Positions 13,176-24,046 of a stretch of DNA of 64,000 nucleotides are shown here, one piece after another. This stretch comes from Cylicocyclus nassatus (lineage: Eukaryota > Nematoda > Chromadorea > Rhabditida > Strongylidae). A program made the translations under genes and the position numbers. The DNA is taken from the NCBI GenBank assembly GCA_958299035.1, contig CATQJL010000112.1, forward strand, positions 84,834,636 through 84,898,635. The letters run 5' to 3'. The stretch's first letter is position 1. The number at the start of each line of letters is the position of its first letter. The notes beneath the pieces were generated by a model that was given only the letters and a program-made list of their open reading frames with translations, made no database searches and had not been told where the DNA came from.

Positions 13176-16100
13176 ATGGAAGAGATTTCTGTATCGTTCC
13201 AGATCTTCTATATTGTTGTCCCTCTAATCAGCATAATTGGAAACTCCTGCTTAGTCTATGTAACTATTCGGTCGAGGTAAAATCATTATTTCAAGGTTAT
13301 TTCTATTTCACCACTTGTAATACACACAGTGTCTCAAAATCAGGTGTACACTGTTTGATCGTTAAAAACACAATTGCTTTGATGTCTTTCGCCGATCTTC
13401 AAGTACCATTCTATAGAGCTTGCTCAAACATACAATATCACTCGTAACTTGTGAAAAAAAAATACATACGGTCGCCCGATTCATGTAACATCACGATAGC
13501 GTGGCCATATTTCGTTTCAAAGTGGACGAATTCTTATCCCAAGGGGCTTAGCTCGGCGTGGCGCATCTTCTGGTGTTCAGATGTGCTTGTTTAGCACAGT
13601 AGGAGGCCGGATTCCACATATCGTTCGAGGTTTTTGCTTACGGTAGGTTGCCCTTTTTGAGTGCAATAAATATGCACACTGAGTAACCTACCGCAAGAAA
13701 AAATCTGAAGTGATTCGTGAGACCTGCCTCCTACTGTGTTCAAGCGGGAATTTCTATATATAAGAAGATGCGCCGTGCCGAGCTGAATCGATTGGTGCCC
13801 TTGGATTAGAAATTCGTCCACTCTGAAGCGAAATGTGGCCCCGCTAGATGGTGTCACGAATCAGACGACTGTGGTCGTTTTTTACAAACTACGAGCGGTA
13901 CACCGTACACCGTAAGGGACGCTCCGATCTCTCCTTGCTCCTTGTAGGTTCACGGTACGGACTTTCGACATACGACGCCATTTTTAATCGGGCGTTTGGT
14001 GAAAATAATTCTGAGATAATTTGGAAATTTGTGCAGCAGGGTTCTCAAGCATGCTGAGTTCATTACCCAACTTTTTACGAAATTTCTGTGCTTTTTAAAG
14101 GTGTAATCAAATTTGTGGAAAACACTGGAAAAGCAGTTGTCACTGTTTTCCTGAAATAACTTATTGGAGAAGCATGACCATGGTGTGCAAATTTCATGTC
14201 TGAAATCAGCGACTGATTAGCCTAGTATAAAAGCTCTTGGTTTGTTTGCCTTTCTTTCTGAGGCAAAATGCGAATTTTAAATGCTCAAAACCCTCTTCGA
14301 GGTTTCTACCGTGATCCTGCAGTAACGAAGAAAGATCGACGGATCGCTCCATACCGTGAACTAAGTTGAGGCCAGCTCTACAGAATGGTTCTTGAAGATT
14401 GAAAAAGCGGGTTATCATCGACCAAACAGTGCGCGTACCTCATTAGGTTCCGTATTTGGTCAAAACCATATTGCTGAGCCTTTGTTTTTAAATAGCTATT
14501 TGAATTCAGCACGATAATTTTCGTCCATATCCGCTTTGTTGAGCCTTAAACAGAAAACTGCTTATATTCGTATTCTTATAATGGTTGAATATCTTCCGGA
14601 TAGGCACAGCTGCACCAATTTCACGGCTAAAAAATAACAAAGCATAGTTTTCTTCTTTCTCATTTGTTGTCATTGCCAATAATGGATTCCCGTATCAAGA
14701 CAAAAACAAAGACATTGCACCTATTTCTTCTAAAGAACAAGAACATACTTGAGCAATGTTTAACCTTGTGGAGTGTATAGTTCTCCGATATGAAAGATGC
14801 TTTGATTGCATCGGTCAGGTTTCTTCTTCGTTGCCTACTATGATTTATATGATATTTTTTTGCTTCAAAAAAAAAAAAGAAAATGTTTCAGAAAATTGCG
14901 AAGCGCTTGCAACATCTTCATCGCATTGATTGCTGGAAGCGATGTTCTTCATATGTTTGCTCATTATATTATGCTTTCAGTTTATCATTTGTGAGTTTTC
15001 GCAATTAGATATTTTCGAATTTTTCTTTGAGTCATCTTCGGCTCATTTCCTAACGTTTCATAACAAGTTTTCATGCATTTTAGTTTTTTGATAGACTGCT
15101 TTAGCTCATCGAATCAGCGAATAAACCGCAGCGTGTGCATTCAGTTACAACTCTTGCCAACATTTGGCGCAGGCCTCTCCTCCATAATCATATTCAGCGT
15201 TGCTATCGACAGACTAATGTCATTGCAAAAGTTCTAGTAAGTAGATATCGTCGAAAAAGTCACAATTATGAGTCCTATTTGCCACATAATTATTGAACTA
15301 CTTTTCAGCTATATGCTTACTAAAACGCACTACACTCTATATATTGCTTCACATTTGGGAATAGCTGCCATGCTCATGTTGGCTGTTGTCAGTTGCGCTT
15401 GGGCAATGCGAAATTCTGAGTAAGTTTATCTGCACTTTTATATAAAAGCTTTGGCCGACGCATCAACACGTATCGATCAACGAACCTTGAGGGGTAATTT
15501 TACCCTTGAGGGTAAACCTTACCCCAGAGAGTGATTAACTCGTATTCACGAACGTGGCTCATCAGGGTAAAATCAACCTCAGCAAGAGCAAGACTAGATT
15601 TACTCTGACACTTCGTACAAACATCAAGTGATCCGTCGATGCACTACTCAGTTCCTGCGATACTGTTTTGACAAAAAACACATATCTATGATTACTACAA
15701 TCTCAAGCTTTCTATGGCCTCTTTTCGTGTTTTCGTTTAATGTTATCATCCATTATTATATTGGACCATTTGTTATAGTAAAAGATTTAGTATTGTTAAA
15801 GTAACATGTCCAACGAAGGACTCTGATATGGCGAAAATCATTCGTAATATGGAACGCCCTAATTCAAATATTAGTCCACCCTCGTTCAGTAAATATTTTG
15901 ACATGATCAGACTATCGTAACTCATTTAGATACACTTGAAGTTGATCGACAAAATAAAAAAAATTTATCCTAGTATTCGTAATATAATTGGACGAGACGA
16001 AAAAACTACTTAGGAAATCTGAGATAATAATACTTAGAACTATGGTTTGTTGTCAAAACAGTATCGTGGCAGCGGCTCGGCTGAATGACAACTTCGGGAT

Positions 16101-18672
16101 ATTCATCAATCTCGGTACCCCTAGATAAGAAGTCCAAGACTGTGCTTTGCAGCTTCAAAAGATATTCTAACCCGCTTTCCCAGAAGTGAAGAGTGCTATT
16201 TGGGCTGACGGCGTAAGCCTACCCTCTAAAGCGCGATTGGCTCGTGAGTGGAAACATCGCACCTATCTCGGCGACGATTAAATTATTGGCCCCAACATCC
16301 ACTTTTGCGAATCGCCCAAACAGCACTTTTCACGTCCAGGAGAGCGAGTTATTGATATCTTTAAGAGCTGAAAAGCACAGATTCAGACTCAGCTTATCCA
16401 AGGAAGTCAAGATTGAATGAATATCCCATTGTCATTCTGCCGGCAGCTGCCTTCAAGACCGAATTGTATATTGTGGTAAGGGAACGTTTTTCGGAAAAAA
16501 ATCGACCTAATCTCCAAGCTTGTGTGCAATAGTGGCAAATTTCCGCAATTCTTGCCTTTGGGATAGCGTACGAGCCATTGACACAACGCCCAACACAAGG
16601 GCCCGTAGTAATCCCCTTCGTGATGGTCGCGACATCCGAAATCGCACGTACCCAGTACGCGTCATTTCAGCCGCGATTCGTCCGGCGGCTATCTTTTATC
16701 ACGGCCGTGCGGCGAAATTGCTGGACGTCGTGACTGCAGGACGTGCTCGTCCTCGTGCACAGACAACGAGCACGTCACGAACGTCGCCACTTGAGGGGCA
16801 GACGAAAAATAGTGGGCCCAGCGTGGAGACGCAGGAATGCGCAGCCGACTAGGAATCGAGTACGCCGAGTTCGTCCTGTGCGCAAGGGCGTAGACACACA
16901 GCAAGGCGCAAATGCAATCGATAACAGCTGATAAGAGTCCAAATGCCAACGCGCTGAGCGACTTTCTTCATCTTCTGTGCATTTCGCTGCTGCAATAAAC
17001 TTTCTAGTTTGGAAAGGTGAGTTAATCTCAATTACAGAATATGTTAGAAATCTATCTAGTCGCTTTTCTAGTGATTAAGCTATTTTTCTTTTATTCTCTC
17101 GATGCAGTTCATTTGCTCACCAAATTTTTTTTCTGCATGTCATAATTTCGTTATTTCATCTATCTTAGCGATTTATCACGTATATGTGCTGGTGTGCTTT
17201 TCATTAGCTGTGTACCGTTTCCCTTTTGATTTGAGCGAGAACCGTCTCGCTCATGGCTGATGAAATAGCTTATATTTGCAGCAACCATGTATTGTTGTTT
17301 TACAATATATCAGTCTTTCTTGTGCATTCCCGCTATTTTTGTTTTGGATGGTCATTTTTCCTCTACTGCCGAGGAGCTTACAAATTTTTGTTTGTTTACA
17401 CAAAACCTTATCTAGTGAGCAGCTTGCAAGATGTTGCCTTACATGAAACACGTACCCTGCGCGCCCCTCTCCCTTCAAACTTAGCAGCATCCAATACTGG
17501 AGCTGCGCTATCCGCGCTGCTACGTAAGAACACCATCAACATACGCCTTTATGGTGAATATGACGGTGGCAGTGCACACTTTTACAACTTAGAAATACAA
17601 TACAAGCTAATGTAAATCAAAGCTTGGTAAATGAATTATTCGAAAAATGTCGCGCGACTGTTGCATCGGCCGCATTCTGTCGTAGTCTTCAATTTTGATT
17701 TCATGAGATTAAATAGTATCTGTAGCGCAGTGAGAGTGCGCGCCGTAAACGATCATCCAAGGGTTCGATCGCATTTGCGCGAGTAAGTTTTGCGGCGACT
17801 AAAACATGGTCGTGAGCAGCATGTCCTCAGTCGGACACGTTGTGACCTCGCTTTTTCCACATTACGACATATTTCGGGGCTTACTAAGGGCCAAGTGCAC
17901 CACCAAATAAAAGGAATGAAGGCGAATGTGAACGATAGCAATTCGATGAAGCAAGAACGAAAAGAGTAAGTCTTAGTGGAAACATGTAGTGGCGGTAATA
18001 TAACGTGCGCTGCTTACGCTGCTGCCCGTGGCGTAGTCTGATTAAACCTTTAAAAAAGCAAAATAATCGATAGAAATCATATAACATAAAGAAATTTAGT
18101 GAGGTCATCTGTGGCATAGCGGATGCTATGCATGGTCAATTATTTATGCTATATTTGACCGCACTAAGCATAATCGGTCTACTTACTCTAATCACATATG
18201 TCGCCTTTCTTCTGAAAGTGAGAAGAATGACCATAAGTAAGTTTAGCTTTTAGCACATTTTGTTTTTATTTTTGTTCTGCATAGTTTGCTTAAAGTGCAA
18301 TTGGATTTTAAGATCGAGATAAGAAGGATATCTATCGTTCATTGCTCGTAACAAATTTTTTCATCGTGTTTGGGTGGCTTGCAACTGGATCCGGAATCGT
18401 TGTGAATGATGTCTTTAACATCGCGATCGATAATTTTTCTTTGGGTTTGGTTATCGGGATAACGGGAAACATCTCTATCGCGTCCAACTTTTTCGTATAC
18501 TATGCAATCAGGTGAGTTATGTTCCACATTCTGTGAAGGTTAAAATTATCGCTTTTCTAGTAAACAATATCGCACATCATTTGATCACTATCTGCGCATC
18601 TCTTCTATTAAGTCCGCTCTGGGGCTTACCACTTCAACATTCACAACCTCGGTTATCACGTTTATTAAATGA
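13176..18672 (+). CDS. SRSX-type nematode chemoreceptor GPCR
   Basis: Seven exons: 13176-13276, 14892-14990, 15105-15236, 15309-15419, 18100-18236, 18313-18511 and 18561-18672. They join in frame to 891 bp (296 aa plus stop), with GT/AG at every border. Residues about 8-34 form TM1 (GNSCLVYVTIRSR at its end). TM2 is encoded by LRSACNIFIALIAGSDVLHM. TM3 ends in DRL near 102-104, the counterpart of the DRY motif. Cysteines near 78 and 152 can form the usual extracellular disulfide. TM5 is MLYLTALSIIGLLTLITYVA, and TM6-TM7 end with ASNFFVYYAI and then KQYRTSF. This layout and about 300-aa length fit the nematode SRSX (rhodopsin-like chemoreceptor) family. Such receptors sit in sensory-neuron cilia; the ligand cannot be inferred. 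It is the intact tandem paralogue of the pseudogene at 4782-10329. Introns 1 (1.6 kb) and 4 (2.7 kb) are swollen by transposons. The exact SR family (srsx versus a close relative) is inferred by motif only. Confidence 0.88.
13329..14451. mobile_element. mariner-like element in intron 1 (copy 2)
   Basis: Same element and position as 4933-7030 in the paralogue; ends GTACACTGTTTGATCG and CGACCAAACAGTGCGCGTAC. It contains the homologous nested foldback at 13469-13874 and lacks the LINE fragment. It has no transposase. Confidence 0.55.
15420..18099. other. Large intron 4 of the intact GPCR
   Basis: 2.7 kb between the TM4 and TM5 exons. It contains a GGGTAA-rich short-repeat patch near 15490-15600, a GC-rich patch with ACGAGCACGTCACGAACGTC words at 16700-16800, and a tRNA-like block near 17711. 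A 120-codon ORF at 17253-17615 has no family signature and I do not call it a gene. Confidence 0.5.
17711..17785 (+). repeat. tRNA-like sequence, possible SINE head or tRNA pseudogene
   Basis: TAGCGCAGTGAGAGTGCGCG resembles an A box with a D-stem (GCGC/GCGC). GGGTTCGATCGC about 38 nt later resembles a B box. The T-stem and acceptor stem do not pair well, so a working tRNA is unlikely. Anticodon not assignable. Confidence 0.35.
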
Positions 18673-18812
18673 TCGATGCTTGTGCCTGCTTCCGATTTGA
18701 CGTATTCGCAGATGTTCAAAGTTTAGACCGTCTTTTATACTAGTGTATGGTAAGATCTCCAGCAAGTTGATAGATATGAAATTAAGAAATACTTGAGTGT
18801 TTTGTTTTTGTC

Positions 18813-19271
18813 ATGGGCGTATTTGTCACTAAGTCCATTCCTGGATGTGATTGCGGTAGAAACCCGGCAGAGCAAAGTACCACAAAGCTGTCGATCCTAC
18901 TCTCAAAAATATTGCTATCTGAAAGTGCAGATAATCGCCGTCTTATCAGGAACATAAACAATTTTTGTGAAGATCAAAAATGTTTCCGCTACTACCGGAA
19001 GCTCTCGCATCTTTTCATATCAAAATACACACTAGAATATGATCTTTACCTGTGCTCTCAAGTTGACCAGCACAAAGTTATTGATATGATAGATCGGCTG
19101 CACAAAATTTCAGAGTATGATGAATATTTCAAAGAAATGGGTTCAGTTAACGAAAAAGTACTCAAGCATTTTTCCACAGGTTTTTTCACCAGCTCTCAGC
19201 GACTTTGCAGACATATTTATTCAAAAGCAATAACATATTGCAATAATTGGCTGGTTTGTGATGATAGATGA
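18813..19271 (+). CDS. Unrecognised 152-codon ORF
   Basis: An uninterrupted ORF lies 140 bp downstream of the GPCR stop. The first ~8 codons lie in sequence shared with the flank of the other GPCR copy, so the true start could be later or a spliced exon could begin near 18836 (CACTAAG precedes it). The product is polar and rich in Cys, Tyr, Lys and His (for example FCEDQKCFRYYRKLSHLF), with no signal peptide, no membrane segment and no motif I recognise. AATAAA occurs near 19580. Length and composition are better than chance in this AT-rich DNA, but function is unknown and it could be a remnant of a larger gene. Confidence 0.35.
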   Translation: MGVFVTKSIPGCDCGRNPAEQSTTKLSILLSKILLSESADNRRLIRNINNFCEDQKCFRYYRKLSHLFISKYTLEYDLYLCSQVDQHKVIDMIDRLHKISEYDEYFKEMGSVNEKVLKHFSTGFFTSSQRLCRHIYSKAITYCNNWLVCDDR

Positions 19272-19779
19272 CTGCACTTCAGTCCTTATCTTGTTTCACG
19301 TGTTCGGCGCTTGATTACTATCATACTTATACTGCGCAATATTGTCAATTTTTATTCCTTATAAATGTCGAGGTTTGCATGTAGCCATGGGTCGACTTAG
19401 TGTTAAAAAATAGGATTGCTTGAAAAACACGAAAAAACACAAGAAGACACCATAAAAACCAAATTGACTCCGATCGAAACTGATCAACCGAAAGCCTAAA
19501 GAAAAGCGACGTTTATTGTAAGGTTTGTATTTGTGAGCTACTCATTCTTTACTGAATGTCTGAATTTGAAATCCGTAGAAATAAATAGTTTTTGGCACGG
19601 TAGCGGTAGTCAGTTACAAACTCCAGGATATTCTTGCAGATCTGAAGATTACAATGTTAAAAAAACCGCCTGAAAGAAAATGAGAAACTGCATCGCAAGC
19701 AACCTAAATCATCTACAAGTCTTCGTTCCCAAGGATCTGACGCTTAAAAAATGCGAAGTTCCTTTCGGTGCATCTAATA

Positions 19780-21079
19780 CAGTGCTGGCCAAAAGTCTAC
19801 AGCCACCCTGAAAAATAGCTGTATTTCCCTTCGCATCCTACATAATGAACCCAAATTATAGTATTATGTACAATTTACTCTACATTGCAATGTATCAGAA
19901 TATCTTGCGATTTGGTGCACACAAAAGGTATTTTTGAGAAATTGGCCGAAATGAGGTTGGCCAAAACTTGCAGTCACTTTTTGTTAATCGTCATTGTAAA
20001 AGATCCTAAACTTCCAATACTTATGCTACGAATGTATCCATAATTGCTGGAATGTGCCCGACAATCAGCTCCACCATACTACAAGAAAGGAGACTCTATG
20101 GACCAAAATGGTTTGACCGCAGGTTGACTGTGAAAAGCGAAAAAATCGTCAAGTTGCGGACAAATAATTGACATGTGCAGGCTCTTGTAAAAAAGTTTTA
20201 CCAATTAGGTGTCTGAAATCAATTAGCTTGTGTGACAGAAAAAGCATTACTCGGCTTAAGTGCAACCTGATTGTCATTTTTGCTCGGATTTGGCGCATTT
20301 TGCAGCTCGGAATTTTAACGCAGCGATCCGCAAGAATGATTTTGCCATAGGAAAGCGCGCGCGATTTGCACACCTAACAAATTTTATTAATACATAACAG
20401 TTTTTTGAATGCAAAAATGCCCGCTTTCCTATGGCAAAAACAGCTTCATCTTTTCTGTGGAGCTCTGTCAGCTTCGAGCAAACGTTCATCTTTGTAAAAA
20501 CAATCATGTCATTGGGTTTGAATTACTTGCGGATCACTGCGCCAAAATTCCAAGCTGCAAAATGCGCCAAATCCGAGCAAAAATGACAATCAGGTTGCAC
20601 TTAAGCCGAGTAATGCTTTTTCTGTCATACAAGCTAATTGATTTCAGACATCTAATTGGTAAAACTTTTTTACAAGAGCCTGCACATGTCAATTATTTGT
20701 CCGCAACTTGACGATTTTTTCGCTTTTCACAGTCAACCTGCGGTCAAACCATTTTGGTCCATAGAGTCTCCTTTCTTGTGAATGGTGGAGCTGATTGTCG
20801 GGCACATTCCAGCAATTATGGATACATTCGTAGCATAAGTATTGGAAGTTTAGGATCTTTTACAATGACGATTAACAAAAAGTGACTGCAAGTTTTGGCC
20901 AACCTCATTTCGGCCAATTTCTCAAAATTACCTTTTGTGTGCACCAAATCGCAAGATATTCTGATACATTGCAATGTAGAGTAATTGGCACATATTGCTA
21001 TAATTTGGGTTCATTATGTAGGATGCGAAGTGAATTAAAGCTATTTTTCAGGGTGGCTGCAAACTTTTGGCCAGCACTG
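19780..21079. mobile_element. 1.3-kb foldback Tc1/mariner-type element
   Basis: The element is flanked by TA on both sides. The left end reads CAGTGCTGGCCAAAAG and the right end CTTTTGGCCAGCACTG. The complementarity runs on almost without a break for nearly 600 bp per arm; the centre lies near 20370-20412. The right arm carries about 85 extra bases (about 20440-20525). Several ORFs inside appear twice because of the palindrome; none resembles a transposase. The termini suit Tc1-like elements mobilised in trans. Confidence 0.8.
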
Positions 21080-21540
21080 TATGTAATAGTTGTCTATCGG
21101 TATTCGTTTGAGGATTTGAGCAGTGTCTCACCAGAATTTCAATTTGATTTACACAGAGTCTTCATGACCTTATTCATAATACTACACACATGTACTTATT
21201 ATCTGCTACCTTCTTTCCATGGGAGCGATGTAAGAGAAAGCTCAAAGAGGTATTCCTGCCGGGGCACGCATGGAATTGAGACCATTCGCTCTGGTGCCGT
21301 TCTCTTTTTCCGCTTGAGAGTGATATCTCAAAGGCTATTCACACCTTGGTTGCAGCATGACTATTCATGCTTCTTCACTTATACTCATACCTATACACCA
21401 ATTTAGAGTGGGCTATATTTATTTTAATTTTGCAGCATGGTTTGATTTTTCGAAAAACCAGCGCTTATTCTTTGTCTTATCATTCACTGCAAATTGGCAA
21501 TCTTATCGAACTAATGCGTTCGTTAGACGCATCATTGAAT

Positions 21541-21572
21541 GCATAAATAAATGAATAAAAAAATAAATAAAC
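21541..21572 (+). repeat. (AAATA)-rich tail, possible LINE 3' end
   Basis: ATAAATAAATGAATAAAAAA then ATAAATAAAC follows a GACGCATCATTGAATGC block. The shape is that of the LINE tail at 5777, but the body cannot be recognised. Confidence 0.3.
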
Positions 21573-21992
21573 TTCGGTCTTGAGATTTACGCAAATCACA
21601 GGCTTTTTCGACCTTGTATAATCCCACACGGGCCCAATTTCTATGGAAAGACCCCAATAAGCCCGCTTTTCGAAGCCCTTTAGAAGCAACGCGGACAAAC
21701 TGTCCCGCTAATCCCAGCACCGCCCACAGGGCTGAACACGTCAAGAAGGATGGCGTTGCCTGGAAAGACGTGCTGAAACGATGAACTGACAAGTCGTCCA
21801 GCGCGCGCCGGAACACGCTCCGCGCGCCACTTTAAGTCCTTTCTCAATATAAGAGAGGCCTTATCAAGTGAAACTTGGGCATTGACCTGATAAAGGGATT
21901 TCCTAAAAAAATCCGTAAAAATCTATTATAGACCAAATCTGGTAAGATACTGCCTGAGTGGAAGGCAAGCACGCATAGAATGACTGCTTCTA

Positions 21993-23473
21993 TTAGGTTG
22001 GCTAATAAATAATTTCGTTTTGACATGCAACTTCGAAGCTCCATGAAAACTCAAATAGATACGTATTCTTTGACTGTGATTTTTTGTGAGCGGGTAGTTT
22101 CAGGCTTTTGCTATCACATACTCGTTATATAGACTTCTTAAAAGTGATCAAAAACAGCTATGACCTTATATGTCTAGTCTTCCAAAAAATCACTTTCTTG
22201 GGTTTCCAAGTTTCGTACTCAGTTTTTAGTACATGCACAGACGAGCAATTTGGTAGCTGAATACATACAACCTTTGGCTACATGACAAACCACAATGGAG
22301 GCTGTGATCTGTTGTTTGTGTATTTCTGCAGCCAAAATTGTGAGAATTTCCGAGTATCTGCGCATGGAAGTCAGTTTTGGGGCAATTTGTATCGCTTGAA
22401 TTTGACCATCTGTGGCCATGCAAATGGTTGAACATATCAAAATCGTAGATGTGCGTATAGTGTGGACCCCGGCCAGCTTCCCACAGGTACCTGCGCGACG
22501 CACCCGCAACGCACGCCTTCAGTGCGTCTCCTGTCCTGGCTTCTGATGGAAATCCCCCTTTTTCCTTTCTTTTGTTTTTGGTGTACTACATTCTCTCTAT
22601 TTCAGGTATAAACAATTCGCGATGACCGGTGACGAGATTATACGTGCTCTAACAGTTCTAAGAGCTTCAGTCTTGTGTAGTAGTCTTGTGTTTTCCCTTT
22701 TTTCTCCAAAAAAATTGAGATTTGATTGGATATGAGATAATATTTTTTTAAAAGCTTCCTATATACAATAAGAGTCCCCTTCCGTTTGATGTGTAAGGTG
22801 TAGACAGTATTTTAAGTAAAATTGAGCCTTCCGAGAAGCCAGTAGGCATTTGTTTACTGAAATATCCACTTTTTTGGAATCTTTGACCACTCTAGTTTCT
22901 ACGTCTACGAAGAGGAATGTTTTAAGAATGCTGTTGTTCTTTAATTCTTCTACGTATAGCTATTACAACCTACTCATCAGTGCAAGTTCGGAACATGCAT
23001 CCATTGATTGAATTTGAGGTATTCATGGAACTTGCCTACGTTTCATTCTTGCAAACTTCTCTTACGTGGGGAACCTAGAGGTTTCCACATTACATTTTTC
23101 TCCTTTGTGAGCATAAATATGCTCTACTGCTCATGAGTGAGACAAGAGGCACTGAGAAGGGCGCGCGCTGCGTGCGCGCTGCGGAAGTACCTATGGGAAC
23201 CTGGCCGGGGTCTACACTATACCATTTGTGCACCTTACACCCGATTTCAGTTTGTTTTTGGAGCACGATTTTTTGGAAGTTTGACAAAAAATCTGGCTTT
23301 TTTGCTTTTCTGCGCCATTTCGTTATCAAAAAATGATCTTTGAGCGAACGAAGCTGACTATCCAGTTTTCCTTGATTTTTTTCAAAATGTTCTATACACT
23401 TACACACAAATCTATCTGTGACATTTGTACAAACCGTTAAAAAACGACAGAAATTATTTTCAAGCCAACCTAA
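21993..23473. mobile_element. mariner-type element with long inverted arms, no transposase
   Basis: Ends TTAGGTTGGCTAATAAATAA and, on the right, the complement of TTAGGTTGGC, each next to TA. The TTAGGTTGGC start is typical of mariner elements. A second inverted block is internal: GTGTGGACCCCGGCCAGCTT (about 22460) against AACCTGGCCGGGGTCTACAC (about 23200), with adjoining GC-rich arms. No D,D34D transposase reading frame is visible, so it is non-autonomous. Confidence 0.75.
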
Positions 23474-24046
23474 TAATTAGCAAAAAACGGCTAGATTAAC
23501 GGAAACAAGAACTACGAACTAAACCTCGCTTTGGAGAATGCCTCCGCTTAGACCCTCCAACAGATTAGTCAGTATTTGGTAGTCCGTCGATTCTTGAGAA
23601 GAAATTCTCTACGGCCAACCCATATATTCCCGCAAGTCTCTCCTGCTCGCGCCGCATTATCTACCTCTTCTATACCCTGCTGAGCAGTCGAATTGAAAAG
23701 GCATTTTCCTCCTTTGCCTGCACGTGCACTTCGATTACATGACGTTAAATCTACACTCGATCCTCATCATATCCTGATGATTCAAGCTAAGTCTACCCTT
23801 CGGTTCCTCTTTGTTTCCGAATACCATCCTTTAGTGTTTCTAACATGAGAAATCGCCCAGTTTTCGGTTCCCGATGGAAGTAAAATGTAATTTTCTTATT
23901 GACAAATCACAAACGACAACAACACGGAGAAGGAAACAACACACGAATTAAAGCTCATATCAAGACGAGTACAAATGGGCTTCCTTGCATACAAAATAGC
24001 AACTTGGATCTAAATTGTACATAACTTCTTGTAACATTCTGGGCTG

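Noticed and set aside
17253..17615. 120-codon ORF inside GPCR intron 4
   Set aside because: No homologous ORF in the other copy, no family motif, and Cys/Phe-rich composition typical of chance ORFs.
20149..20711. Two ORFs encoding almost the same peptide
   Set aside because: They are the two arms of the palindrome at 19780-21079 read in opposite directions, not duplicated genes.
21532..21816. 94-codon minus-strand ORF
   Set aside because: Its C-terminus is a translation of the ATAAATAAA-rich tail; no recognisable domain upstream.
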